From contig CAJWZU010000017.1 of the NCBI GenBank assembly GCA_913050115.1, positions 1-52,259 on the forward strand: 52,259 nucleotides of DNA. Direction: 5' to 3'. Both the position numbers and the translations under genes were made by a program. This DNA is from an uncultured Cellvibrionales bacterium. Its GTDB lineage: Bacteria > Pseudomonadota > Gammaproteobacteria > Pseudomonadales > Cellvibrionaceae. Shown piece by piece: positions 1 to 8,443 of this stretch (its first letter is position 1; each line of letters opens with the position of its first letter). A model generated the notes under the pieces. The model did no database searches. It was not told the DNA's origin and was given only the letters and a program-made list of their open reading frames with translations.

Positions 1-63
1 TTTTGTGCAAAAGTCGCACAAAACCAAAGCATCGGCATTCGGCAGGTGAGCTTGGCGTTAGGT
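1..63 (+). other. 3' half of an integron attC-like recombination site
   Basis: The window opens on a perfect 8-bp inverted repeat, TTTTGTGC (1-8) and GCACAAAA (16-23). About 33 bases of arm follow, then GTTAGGT at 57-63, which fits the attC right core box GTTRRRY. An ORF starts seven bases after the core box, as is usual in gene cassettes. The left half of the site lies outside the window. A second attC-like half at 2235-2313 has a similar TTTTGTG...CACAA(C)AAAA centre, which supports one family of sites. Integron identity is inferred from this layout; no integrase gene is in the window. Confidence 0.5.
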
Positions 64-69
64 GGCAAA

Positions 70-354
70 ATGTCGAAGTCAGATTGTCAGATTAAATTTG
101 AATATAAAATTATGATGAGGTGGGCTGCATTAGTAACAATTGTTTTCTTACTATTGATTACACCTAGGCTGACTATTTATTTTACATCAGATACTACATT
201 CATGGGCTTAGATGAAACTCAAGCAATGCTTCTCTCAATAATTGGTATTGTCATGTATTCAATATTTTTCCAAAAGGCCTGGAAGTGTCCTGCATGCAAT
301 GAGTTTCCCGGTGGTGGGTGGATCAGTGGAAATAATAGGACAGGCATAAATTAA
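70..354 (+). CDS. Small two-helix membrane protein, 3' end replaced by a transposon end (cassette-type gene)
   Basis: A 94-residue protein read from the ATG at 70. A GTG at 46 is also in frame but lies inside the attC-like site, and GGTGG at 61-65 can serve as ribosome binding site for the ATG. Two hydrophobic segments (about residues 17-34 and 48-68) are followed by a lone CPAC motif and FPGGGW. Small cassette-type proteins of this shape usually carry a second CxxC further on, making a zinc ribbon; here it is missing. The reading frame runs into the left end of RAYT element 1 (AGGACAGGCA, 337-346), so the last few residues are encoded by the element. The original C-terminus was therefore probably lost by insertion. 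Function unknown; it may no longer be a working gene. Confidence 0.6.
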   Translation: MSKSDCQIKFEYKIMMRWAALVTIVFLLLITPRLTIYFTSDTTFMGLDETQAMLLSIIGIVMYSIFFQKAWKCPACNEFPGGGWISGNNRTGIN

Positions 355-1639
355 GCAAAGCCAATCTATTATGCTCAAGCTTAAGAGAAGCAGTTTTGTG
401 AATTTTAATTTTTATGAATTAGCATGATAAAGATTAAAACTTGAATTTCTGATAGGACTTTTTTATTATTTTTTACAAGGCGTCGAAGTTTTTTATTGGC
501 CATAAAGCTGTTGGCAGGATTGTTTACCTTGAAGCCAGTGCTGTTTAAATCTTTCGGCTAATTGTTCGAGTGCGCTGACGCGGCCGATGGCTTTGTGGAA
601 ATCACATTCAATTCCTGTTGCGGCTTTAAGCCATTGTTGTTGATCTAGACCGAGTCGAATTAGAATGGTGGGTAGGTTAGATTGAATGGCTCCTCGTTTG
701 TCATCACGCACGCAGCGGCCTGTCCAGTCGACTAATTCGAAGTAGTCGATTAAATGAAATGGCAGGTGCTTGGGGTTGTTGTCTTCATGCTCGTTACCGG
801 CAAACGCCAGTAGGGGTACCAATGTTAATGTATTGCCGATTTGTTCCTCACTTTGTTGCCTTACATCGTTGCTTTTAAGGGGGGCAGGTGACATTCCCAG
901 CCTTTCTTGAATACTGGTGTAGTCTGATGTTTCGGGGGTTTTGGCCATTTGAGCTCGAATCGGGTTAAGGTCGACATAGGCCATACAGGCAAGCACTGCG
1001 GTTTGGTCGAGTAGGGCTTGGGATTTGAATCTAGCTTCCCAGAAGTGACCTGTACAATTGTCCTCACTATTGGCTTTACGAGCAATGTGCTCATTTAGAC
1101 ATTTCATGAACCAGCTGATGCTGCCGAGTCGTTCGCGCCAGGTTTCGACAATAGTGTTGACCACATTCAATTCGGCGTTTGTTGTTAGAGCTGACTTGTT
1201 ATGACGGTTAATAATATCGGGGGCTTTAAAAATCTGTAACCATCGAGTAATAACCTCTTGCTGGCTCCATAGTCGGGGTTGTTCACTGTCAATACGCAGC
1301 ACCAAGTGATAGTGGTTGCTCATGACTGCGTAGGCGGCAACATCTATAGAAAAAGTCGCAGCGAGGGTTTTGATTCGCTCGGTTATCCAGCCGCGCCGAT
1401 GCTCAAAGCACTGCTTGCCCTCACTGCCACAGAGAAAGGCCTTGCGCACGCAGCGACTTACGCAATGGTAGTAAGGCGTGTCGTCGACTGAGATAAGATG
1501 ATTCCGAGCCTGTGTCATGTATTACCTGTGTATTTAATCATATGGTTGCATACACAGTAATACTAGCTGGTCCGCTAATGGCCGCTGGATTGATTGGTTG
1601 TAAACAGTGGTATGAATATTCCGAAAGGCTGCCTGTCCT
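337..1639 (-). mobile_element. RAYT (IS200-like Y1 transposase) element, copy 1
   Basis: The element is bounded by a 10-bp inverted repeat, AGGACAGGCA (337-346) and TGCCTGTCCT (1630-1639), around one transposase gene on the minus strand. The same pair of ends bounds copy 2 at 2314-3620. From about 514 to 1639 the two copies match almost base for base at a constant offset of 1981. Between the left end and the gene's 3' end (about 347-513) they hardly align. The boundaries are inferred from the shared ends; no target-site duplication is evident, as expected for single-strand Y1 transposition. Confidence 0.6.
493..1518 (-). CDS. REP-associated tyrosine transposase (RAYT), copy 1
   Basis: A 341-residue protein of the transposase IS200-like (Y1/HUH nuclease) superfamily, which cuts and joins single-stranded DNA at hairpins. 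The HUH pair is visible as H69-x-H71 within SNHYHLVL, and the RAYT signature YVDLNPIRA lies near the middle. The N-terminal YYHCVSRCVRKAFLCG matches the first strand of the family. It is about twice the length of the E. coli RAYT, with an extra C-terminal region. It is identical to the copy at 2474-3499 except for one E/K change and the last few residues. It stands alone in its element, reading leftward, with no helper gene. Family assignment is firm; present activity is unknown. Confidence 0.88.
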   Translation of the reverse strand: MTQARNHLISVDDTPYYHCVSRCVRKAFLCGSEGKQCFEHRRGWITERIKTLAATFSIDVAAYAVMSNHYHLVLRIDSEQPRLWSQQEVITRWLQIFKAPDIINRHNKSALTTNAELNVVNTIVETWRERLGSISWFMKCLNEHIARKANSEDNCTGHFWEARFKSQALLDQTAVLACMAYVDLNPIRAQMAKTPETSDYTSIQERLGMSPAPLKSNDVRQQSEEQIGNTLTLVPLLAFAGNEHEDNNPKHLPFHLIDYFELVDWTGRCVRDDKRGAIQSNLPTILIRLGLDQQQWLKAATGIECDFHKAIGRVSALEQLAERFKQHWLQGKQSCQQLYGQ

Positions 1640-1681
1640 AAACTCTCTAGCGTGCTCCACGAACGTTTTTCTATAGGCTCG

Positions 1682-1942
1682 TTATGTGCCGTAGTGGTAT
1701 CGAACCTGTGCAATAAAAATAGTATCGTCTTGCTGCTTATATACTATTCTGTGCTCGTCATTGATTCGGCGAGACCAATACCCAGATAAGCCGTGCTTCA
1801 AAGGCTCGGGCTTACCAAGGCCCTAAAAAGGTGTTTTCTGTATATCTCTTATCAATAAATTTATTCGTTTTACTAGCTTCTTATCCGTAGATTGCCAGTA
1901 AAGGTATTGTTCCCAAGCTTTTGTGGAGAAGGTAAGCTTCAT
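1682..1942 (-). pseudogene. yoeB: YoeB-family mRNA interferase toxin, broken by a +1 frameshift
   Basis: Reading leftward from the ATG at 1942-1940 gives MKLTFSTKAWEQYLYWQ and so on, a clear YoeB N-terminus. At about 1819-1823 an extra base in a GGGCC run shifts the frame, and translation stops after 44 residues (ends TFLGPW). In the next frame the rest of YoeB is intact: [27 protein letters not shown] and the terminal RYHYGT, ending at the TAA at 1684-1682. The glutamate of DEHR, the arginines and the histidine of RYHY that make up the RNase site all lie after the shift, so the toxin should be inactive. The ATG overlaps the yefM stop by four bases (ATGA), the usual operon coupling. A sequencing error in the G/C run is the main alternative. 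Confidence 0.8.
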
Positions 1943-2190
1943 TCAAATAGCTCTCTTTCCGTTCCTTTTCCTGATTCTAGCTCTGCAATGGACTCTAACA
2001 GTTCGCGAGCATTAGTTGGTGACCTTAGTAGGTATGTGGTCTCTCGCATAGAGTTATAATCCTCTAGAGACATCATAACTACTGGGTCTTCGCTCTTGCG
2101 AGTAATTATTATAGGAGCGTGGTCATTGCAAACATCTGCCATTGTGCGTGCTAAATTAGCTCTAGCTGCGGTATAACTTATAGCGTCCAT
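1939..2190 (-). CDS. yefM: YefM antitoxin of a YefM-YoeB module
   Basis: An 83-residue protein (MDAISYTAARANLARTM...), the same length as E. coli YefM. It has the Phd/YefM DNA-binding N-terminus, the central RKSEDPVVMMSLEDYNSM and an acidic C-terminal tail that would wrap the toxin. An upstream in-frame ATG at 2244 would add 18 residues, but it lies across the operator and core box, so 2190 is preferred. The gene overlaps yoeB by ATGA. The pair reads leftward inside a unit bounded by GTTATGTG (1681-1688) and CACATAAC (2235-2242), typical of a toxin-antitoxin gene cassette. With YoeB frameshifted, this antitoxin is probably an orphan that can still repress its own promoter. Confidence 0.88.
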   Translation of the reverse strand: MDAISYTAARANLARTMADVCNDHAPIIITRKSEDPVVMMSLEDYNSMRETTYLLRSPTNARELLESIAELESGKGTERELFE

Positions 2191-2203
2191 GGTTTCTCCA
2201 AAA

Positions 2204-2227
2204 CGTACCTGTACATTAAATGGTACG
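2204..2227 (-). promoter_or_regulatory. Likely YefM operator
   Basis: The inverted repeat CGTACC (2204-2209) and GGTACG (2222-2227) encloses TGTACA (2210-2215), 14-37 bp upstream of the yefM start. TGTACA is the known core of YefM-YoeB operators in E. coli, so this is probably where the antitoxin represses its own promoter. Binding is inferred. Confidence 0.6.
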
Positions 2228-2234
2228 ATTTTAG

Positions 2235-2313
2235 CACATAACAAGTTTGTGCACAGGTCTTAATTTCAGCGCGGCCTTTTGTGGTGGCTTCGCCTCTTAC
2301 CACAACAAAAAGT
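2235..2313 (+). other. 5' half of an attC-like site, interrupted by RAYT element 2
   Basis: CACATAAC at 2235-2242 is the exact reverse complement of GTTATGTG at 1681-1688, which is what a cassette requires: its attC left core pairs with the first bases of the cassette. An arm of about 35 bases follows, then a hairpin with TTGTGGT (2279-2285) and ACCACAA (2299-2305) flanked by T4 and A4 runs. RAYT element 2 begins at 2314, just after this hairpin. I did not find the complementary right arm beyond the element. Confidence 0.45.
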
Positions 2314-3620
2314 AGGACAGGCATAAATTGAATACCGACAATTTATTACATGTTAGATTATCGAAAGCCAATTTAAAATGTAGCGTTTCGGCTCATTTCT
2401 ATTGAAAGGTCTATAACTCGAAATTTATATAGGTTTTTATTTTTTTTGGTCGCGCGACGAGTAGAGCGGGGAATTATTGGGGATAAAGATTTAGGCAGGA
2501 TTTTTTACCTTGAAGCCAGTGCTGTTTAAATCTTTCGGCTAATTGTTTAAGTGCGCTGACGCGGCCGATGGCTTTGTGGAAATCACATTCAATTCCTGTT
2601 GCGGCTTTAAGCCATTGTTGTTGATCTAGACCGAGTCGAATTAGAATGGTGGGTAGGTTAGATTGAATGGCTCCTCGTTTGTCATCACGCACGCAGCGGC
2701 CTGTCCAGTCGACTAATTCGAAGTAGTCGATTAAATGAAATGGCAGGTGCTTGGGGTTGTTGTCTTCATGCTCGTTACCGGCAAACGCCAGTAGGGGTAC
2801 CAATGTTAATGTATTGCCGATTTGTTCCTCACTTTGTTGCCTTACATCGTTGCTTTTAAGGGGGGCAGGTGACATTCCCAGCCTTTCTTGAATACTGGTG
2901 TAGTCTGATGTTTCGGGGGTTTTGGCCATTTGAGCTCGAATCGGGTTAAGGTCGACATAGGCCATACAGGCAAGCACTGCGGTTTGGTCGAGTAGGGCTT
3001 GGGATTTGAATCTAGCTTCCCAGAAGTGACCTGTACAATTGTCCTCACTATTGGCTTTACGAGCAATGTGCTCATTTAGACATTTCATGAACCAGCTGAT
3101 GCTGCCGAGTCGTTCGCGCCAGGTTTCGACAATAGTGTTGACCACATTCAATTCGGCGTTTGTTGTTAGAGCTGACTTGTTATGACGGTTAATAATATCG
3201 GGGGCTTTAAAAATCTGTAACCATCGAGTAATAACCTCTTGCTGGCTCCATAGTCGGGGTTGTTCACTGTCAATACGCAGCACCAAGTGATAGTGGTTGC
3301 TCATGACTGCGTAGGCGGCAACATCTATAGAAAAAGTCGCAGCGAGGGTTTTGATTCGCTCGGTTATCCAGCCGCGCCGATGCTCAAAGCACTGCTTGCC
3401 CTCACTGCCACAGAGAAAGGCCTTGCGCACGCAGCGACTTACGCAATGGTAGTAAGGCGTGTCGTCGACTGAGATAAGATGATTCCGAGCCTGTGTCATG
3501 TATTACCTGTGTATTTAATCATATGTTTGCATACACAGTAATACTAGCTGGTCCGCTAATGCCCGATGGATTGATTGGTTGTAAACAGCGGTATGGATAT
3601 TTCTAAAGGCTGCCTGTCCT
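2314..3620 (-). mobile_element. RAYT (IS200-like Y1 transposase) element, copy 2
   Basis: It has the same 10-bp inverted ends as copy 1: AGGACAGGCA at 2314-2323 and TGCCTGTCCT at 3611-3620. Sequence from about 2495 rightward repeats copy 1 almost exactly. The left 170 bases after the end motif do not. The right end is followed by further tandem copies of the end motif (3605-3670). Confidence 0.6.
2474..3499 (-). CDS. REP-associated tyrosine transposase (RAYT), copy 2
   Basis: A 341-residue Y1/HUH transposase that matches copy 1 through its catalytic region (H69-x-H71, YVDLNPIRA). It differs only near the end: ALKQL instead of ALEQL, and a tail of GKKSCLNLYPQ instead of GKQSCQQLYGQ. The sudden divergence of the tail coincides with the point where the flanking DNA of the two copies also stops matching. 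That suggests the copies share a transferred block rather than being two simple whole-element duplicates. Both could be functional. Confidence 0.88.
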   Translation of the reverse strand: MTQARNHLISVDDTPYYHCVSRCVRKAFLCGSEGKQCFEHRRGWITERIKTLAATFSIDVAAYAVMSNHYHLVLRIDSEQPRLWSQQEVITRWLQIFKAPDIINRHNKSALTTNAELNVVNTIVETWRERLGSISWFMKCLNEHIARKANSEDNCTGHFWEARFKSQALLDQTAVLACMAYVDLNPIRAQMAKTPETSDYTSIQERLGMSPAPLKSNDVRQQSEEQIGNTLTLVPLLAFAGNEHEDNNPKHLPFHLIDYFELVDWTGRCVRDDKRGAIQSNLPTILIRLGLDQQQWLKAATGIECDFHKAIGRVSALKQLAERFKQHWLQGKKSCLNLYPQ

Positions 3621-3670
3621 GAATCGAAAGGCTGCCTGTCCTGAATCGAAAGGCTGCCTGTCCTGAATTA
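3605..3670. repeat. Three tandem 22-bp units carrying the RAYT right-end motif
   Basis: The units start at 3605, 3627 and 3649. Each contains GGCTGCCTGTCCTGAAT; the third differs only in its last two bases. Copy 1 has a single such motif at 1625-1639. The motif contains the terminal inverted repeat of the RAYT elements, so this is a local amplification of the element end or a small REP-like array. No gene lies between here and 3824. The only other structure is an imperfect hairpin, CAGGTTTTGC...GCAAAAACCTG, at 3750-3775. Confidence 0.85.
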
Positions 3671-3823
3671 TCTGGGGCGGACCGCCATGGTATTCTAGGG
3701 CGTTCTGCTTGCACTGCATTAGTGCTGCTGTCCGTCGATGGTGGAAATGCAGGTTTTGCATGGAGCAAAAACCTGTGAAGAGGCTTGCTTGCTCTTGCTC
3801 TCTTCCCTAAATCAAGTCGCTAC

Positions 3824-4879
3824 CTAGCTACTCAGGATCTTCATGGGCAGGCTGAGAATGGCGTTGTCGGAATCGGCAAAGGTATAGATTATGGCTATAT
3901 GCCCCCCGGCAATAACAAAATACCAAACAGCGGAAAAAACCTGGCCATAATTATCCAGCGGCACTAAGTGAGAGAAGTGGCGCTGACGCCACTCCATGAC
4001 CACTTCAATGGAACCGACTACTAGGAAAAATACCAGTAACGCCAAACCAAAGGTGTAAGCCACCCAGGCGCCGAGCGCGATACCTGCCATGCATACCGAT
4101 AGGCCAACCCAGGAGCGCATGGAAAAGCTGATACTCTTTAGTACATGACCGCCATCTAGTGGCAGTATCGGCAGCAGATTGAATAAATTGAGCAGGGCAC
4201 TAAGTACCGCGGCACCGGCGAATAGTTCTAAATCGGTTAAGCCATAGAGTAGCAAACACACTAGAGACATTAACAAGCCAAATACCGGCCCCATTATAGA
4301 GATGACTACATCCTGCCAGCGGGTGTTGATCTTGTCATCGGCGACCGCTAAACCGCCGACAAAAGGAATTAAATAGATGCCTTTGGTCTTGATGCCAAAA
4401 TATTGCATCGCTTTTATATGACCATATTCATGCGCCACCAGACAGCCGATCAAGACCAGTGCGAACTCCAAGCTGAACAACCAGGCGTAACCTGCCACCG
4501 AGGCACCGGCCAAAACTACTTTTACCACTTTAACGCTTTTCAGCAGTTTGAAGGCGAGGGCGGCCAGCCCCATCCAGCTCTTTTTTTCTTTGCTCTTGGC
4601 TAAGTTTTCGGCTTTTTGCAGTGGAAATTCACCATTGCTTTGCTGTCGTTGGTCGACCCAGAGTTGGTAGCTGACAGTACTGTCTTGGGCCTGCAGATTG
4701 AGGCTAATGGCAACGGCTTGTTCATTTTTTTGGAGTTCAAAGCGGTGCACTATTTCGCTGACAGTGTGACCGGATACATCCACCCGGCTGACCAGTTTGT
4801 CTTTCCAATAGAGGCACTGCACCCCATCGCTGTCGTGTTCAAGTTTTAAGCTTTGGCCAAATAGTTCTAATTCTAACAA
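3824..4879 (-). CDS. M50-family (site-2 protease type) membrane metalloprotease
   Basis: A 351-residue protein. The zinc site HEYGH (H150, E151, H154) lies in a membrane helix, and a second motif, NLLPILPLDGGH (about 234-245), supplies the third zinc ligand D242, the pairing that defines M50 intramembrane proteases. About 120 N-terminal residues are soluble and charged with no recognised domain. The remaining part has six or so hydrophobic segments. Homologues cut membrane-bound substrates or act as general membrane peptidases; the substrate here is unknown. It is the first ordinary chromosomal gene after the mobile left edge and is not obviously in an operon with the kinase at 4997-8443, which reads the same way 117 bp upstream. 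Confidence 0.85.
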   Translation of the reverse strand: MLELELFGQSLKLEHDSDGVQCLYWKDKLVSRVDVSGHTVSEIVHRFELQKNEQAVAISLNLQAQDSTVSYQLWVDQRQQSNGEFPLQKAENLAKSKEKKSWMGLAALAFKLLKSVKVVKVVLAGASVAGYAWLFSLEFALVLIGCLVAHEYGHIKAMQYFGIKTKGIYLIPFVGGLAVADDKINTRWQDVVISIMGPVFGLLMSLVCLLLYGLTDLELFAGAAVLSALLNLFNLLPILPLDGGHVLKSISFSMRSWVGLSVCMAGIALGAWVAYTFGLALLVFFLVVGSIEVVMEWRQRHFSHLVPLDNYGQVFSAVWYFVIAGGHIAIIYTFADSDNAILSLPMKILSS

Positions 4880-4996
4880 CTCAATTACCCGCTATTGATC
4901 TTTATAAAGCGGCTATTTTACCTGAAATTTAGGCGCCTTAGGGTATCTGTCGGCGCGGGTGTTATTACGAGTATTGAACGTCGATGATCGCGTGAT

Positions 4997-7900
4997 TTAT
5001 TCCTGTAGATACTGCTTAAATATAATCTCTAATTTTTGTTGTTGCCGCTGTAAATCCGTGGCTAATGGCGCCAATTTTTCGCTGTCCTCGGCTTTGGCAG
5101 CGGCTCCTGCATTGGTGGCTAATTGGTACATTAAGTCGGCGCTTAAATTGCCGACTACGCCTTTAATAGTATGAGCGAGATGATAAATTTCATCGAAGTC
5201 GCCGGCAAGCACTGCTTGTTGTAAAGAGTCAACTCGCGCCGGCATATCTTCTAGGTACATTCCAATCAGTTTTTTTAACCGCTCGGGCTTGTTACGCAAA
5301 CGCTTGAGTGCGGCAGCCTGATCCCAGATTGCTGGGCCAATGTTGGCTCTGTCAGTGTCTAAGTTTTGTTGATGAGTTTCAAATTTTAGCCAGTGGCTGT
5401 TAGTGAGTTGAGTACACGGTTTAAGCGGCATTAGCCATTTTTGTAGTAGCTGTAGCAATTTATCTGGGTCTACGGGCTTACTCATATAGTCGCTCATGCC
5501 GGCCTTTAGGCAACTTTCACGGTCTTCAGCCATGGCGTTGGCGGTAATAGCGATAATGTCTATTTGGCTATTGCTGTCACCGGCCTCGCCCGACCGGATT
5601 GCACGGCTGGCAGCATAGCCGTCCATTTCCGGCATCTGGCAGTCCATTAGTATCAGCGCATAACACTCTGTGTGCTCAGCCAATTTTAGCGCCTGCAATG
5701 CCTCGACGCCGTTGCTAGCAATGTCTACTATGAGGCCAAAATCTTCGATCATTTCCTTAGCGACTAGCTGGTTAATTAGATTGTCTTCTACTAGCAATAG
5801 CCTAGTGTCTTGGGGCCAATTAATGTGTTTTTTCTTGTTGCCGAGGGCGCGGGTAAGATAGCCTACTTCCAGTGGTTTTACCTGTGTCAGCAGGTCGCTA
5901 TTACTACAGACTAGAGCTAAGGCATCATGCAGGTCTGAGGTGGTGGCGGGTTTAGGGAAGTAGCTGTCGAAGCCTAGCTCGGCTAAGTTCTTGGCATCGC
6001 CATGGAAATTCATAGAACTCATCATAATCAACTTCATGGCGCTAAAATTGGGGATAGCCTTAATTTTTTGCACCCACTCTATGCCATCAATTGTAGGCAT
6101 TTTCATATCCAGCAGGGCGATATCAAAAGGCTTCCACTTGGCGTCAGTCAAGTTATCGTGGTTGTCATTATATCGCTGGCAAATAGCTAAAGCCGCAGCG
6201 CTGCTATCGGCCTCAGTCACGCTACCGCCCCAGTGTTCTAATAGACCGCGCAAGACCTTACGATTGTTGTGGTTGGCGTCCACAACGAGTAGCTTAAGAT
6301 GGGACAAGTCGATATTAGGTTTGCTGTCTTGGCTTTGAGTGCTGGCTTGGAGCTGCAGGGTAAAACTGAAGCAGCTGCCTAGGCCGGGGCTGCTGTTGAC
6401 TTCGATGTCGCCTCCCATCAATTTACACAGTTTTTGCACGATCGACAGACCAAGGCCGGTGCCGCCATATTTACGTGTGGTAGAGGTGTCTAGCTGGGTA
6501 AATGCATCAAACAATTTATTCTGTTGCTCTGGGCTAATACCGATGCCGGTATCTTGAATATCACAGTGGAATATCAGCGTGTTTTTACTGCAGATCTCGA
6601 GGCTGGCGCGGATGATGATTTCTCCGGTTTCGGTAAACTTCATCGCGTTGCCGATCAGATTGGTCAGCACCTGACGTATGCGGCCGGGGTCGCCGGCGAC
6701 CATTGCCGGTTCGACGGCGATAATATCGAGAACTATTTCTAGGCCTGTGTCCTGAATCTTGGGCGCCATACTTTCGGTTAGGTCTTCAATTAGTGCGCGC
6801 AGGTCAAAGTTGATAAATTCAAGTTCCAGTTTGCCAGCCTCGATCTTAGAGAAATCGAGAATATCATTGATAATGCTCAGCAGTGACTCGGCACTACCAT
6901 AAGCGACTTTTGCTCTGCGATGTTGATCATTGCTGAGTTCAGCTTTTAGTAGTAGGCCTAACATCCCTAGTACGCCGTTCATGGGAGTGCGAATTTCATG
7001 GCTCATAGTGGCAAGAAAATCCGATTTGTACTGACTGGCCAATTCAATATCGAGGGCTTTTTGTTCCAGTTCCATTTGAACTTGCAACAGGTCGGCGTTG
7101 GTGAGCTCGATCTCTTCATTTTGTCGGCTGAGAATTGAGGCCTGTTCCTTGAGTTCGTCACGGCTGTTAAGCATTGCTTCTGTAGAGACTTTCAGCTTGG
7201 CGATCATACGGTTAAAGGCTTTGGCTAACTCGCCTATTTCGTCGTTACTGTGTACTGCTAACAATTGGCTGAAGTCACCCTCGGCTACCCGGCGGGTGCC
7301 ATTATTGAGATTGGTCAGAGAAAGGCTTATTGTCTTTAGCAGGTAATAACCTGCGATAAAGGCCGTTACCATGGCAAGTAGTGAGCCGAATACTGTTTGC
7401 AACAATGTGGTGTTGGCGGCGGCTTCGGCCTCTTGCGATCCTACCTCAATAATCATCAGCTCAATATCGATAAAGTGCTTCAGATCGAACTGAATATCTT
7501 CGATTAATTTTTTGCCAGTTCCATTTTCAATCAAACGGGTGATATCCGCCATAGTGGCGCCACCGAGGCTCAACTGGCGGCGCTGAGCAATTTCTGGCTT
7601 GGCGATTTCGCTTAGCCAGCGCTGGGTGAGGGTTTCTATGTTGGCGATTATCGGTGCGATCTCACTCTTGTTTTGGGCCTTGAGCAGTAGTGATTTAAGC
7701 TGGCTTATATGCCTGTTGAAATTATATTTACCAAGGGTATAGGGTTCAAGAAATTGCTCCTCTCCGGTGATTAAAAAACCGCGCTCGCCAATTTCTTGGT
7801 CGACTATATCTTTTAGTATTGACATCAACAGATCGGTTGCGCGTTGGTTTCTTGTCTGTTTAAGCAAGTCATCCAATTCAACTACATTAGTGCGTATAGA

Positions 7901-8443
7901 CTCGAGAATTATCTTTCTAGTTTTTTGTTTTAGTAGCTTTTCGATATGGCCGAGGCTATTACTATCTTGCTCCACTTGGCGTCTCTGGGCTATTTCTGGG
8001 TTGGCCGCTTGCAACAGCCATTTTTGGGTCTTGCGTTCTATCTCATTAAGATTTTTCACTTGTTCTGGGTTATCTATCACCAGTTTATGAGTCGCTTCGA
8101 GTTCGCGGGTCAAATCTTTTTTGGCATCGATAAAGGGTTGTAGAAAGCTGTCCTTGCCGGTAATGAGAAAACCACGCTCGCCGGTTTCCATCGCGAGTAT
8201 CAGCTTTTCTAAAAGGTAGCCCTTGGCGATAACCTGCTGAGTGTGTTGCACCCATTTATTGGTTTCAATCAGCAACTGGGTACTTTGATAACTTGCTGTA
8301 GCTAAGCCTAAAATTACCAGCAATGGCACTGAAAATCCGATAATAATTTTTTGGCTGAGAGTAATTTTTTTTTCGGTTAAAACGACGCTTTGATCGGGCA
8401 TGATCTCAGCTATCTCAGCTTGTTGAGTGATCGTAATTGCCAT
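4997..8443 (-). CDS. Hybrid sensor histidine kinase with two CHASE3-like sensors, HAMP, HisKA, HATPase, two receivers and HPt
   Basis: A 1148-residue phosphorelay protein. A membrane helix at about 33-52 is followed by two periplasmic CHASE3-like repeats (about 60-160 and 195-295). Each carries a GERGFLITG box and ends in EIAQRRQ, so the sensor has been duplicated. A second helix (about 345-368) leads to a HAMP domain and coiled coil (about 370-465). The kinase core has the phosphorylated H482 in [10 protein letters not shown], the N box near 596-600 and GGTGLGLS near 660-667. Receiver 1 has D779 and receiver 2 has D934. The HPt domain has H1091 in HTIKG. All parts of a BarA/ArcB-type relay are present with key residues intact. 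No response regulator gene is next to it, so its output partner and signal are unknown. Confidence 0.92.
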   Translation of the reverse strand: MAITITQQAEIAEIMPDQSVVLTEKKITLSQKIIIGFSVPLLVILGLATASYQSTQLLIETNKWVQHTQQVIAKGYLLEKLILAMETGERGFLITGKDSFLQPFIDAKKDLTRELEATHKLVIDNPEQVKNLNEIERKTQKWLLQAANPEIAQRRQVEQDSNSLGHIEKLLKQKTRKIILESIRTNVVELDDLLKQTRNQRATDLLMSILKDIVDQEIGERGFLITGEEQFLEPYTLGKYNFNRHISQLKSLLLKAQNKSEIAPIIANIETLTQRWLSEIAKPEIAQRRQLSLGGATMADITRLIENGTGKKLIEDIQFDLKHFIDIELMIIEVGSQEAEAAANTTLLQTVFGSLLAMVTAFIAGYYLLKTISLSLTNLNNGTRRVAEGDFSQLLAVHSNDEIGELAKAFNRMIAKLKVSTEAMLNSRDELKEQASILSRQNEEIELTNADLLQVQMELEQKALDIELASQYKSDFLATMSHEIRTPMNGVLGMLGLLLKAELSNDQHRRAKVAYGSAESLLSIINDILDFSKIEAGKLELEFINFDLRALIEDLTESMAPKIQDTGLEIVLDIIAVEPAMVAGDPGRIRQVLTNLIGNAMKFTETGEIIIRASLEICSKNTLIFHCDIQDTGIGISPEQQNKLFDAFTQLDTSTTRKYGGTGLGLSIVQKLCKLMGGDIEVNSSPGLGSCFSFTLQLQASTQSQDSKPNIDLSHLKLLVVDANHNNRKVLRGLLEHWGGSVTEADSSAAALAICQRYNDNHDNLTDAKWKPFDIALLDMKMPTIDGIEWVQKIKAIPNFSAMKLIMMSSMNFHGDAKNLAELGFDSYFPKPATTSDLHDALALVCSNSDLLTQVKPLEVGYLTRALGNKKKHINWPQDTRLLLVEDNLINQLVAKEMIEDFGLIVDIASNGVEALQALKLAEHTECYALILMDCQMPEMDGYAASRAIRSGEAGDSNSQIDIIAITANAMAEDRESCLKAGMSDYMSKPVDPDKLLQLLQKWLMPLKPCTQLTNSHWLKFETHQQNLDTDRANIGPAIWDQAAALKRLRNKPERLKKLIGMYLEDMPARVDSLQQAVLAGDFDEIYHLAHTIKGVVGNLSADLMYQLATNAGAAAKAEDSEKLAPLATDLQRQQQKLEIIFKQYLQE

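Noticed and set aside
861-1491. ORFs on both strands inside RAYT copy 1 and the same ones in copy 2
   Set aside because: They are shadows of the transposase gene and appear in both copies only because the DNA is duplicated.
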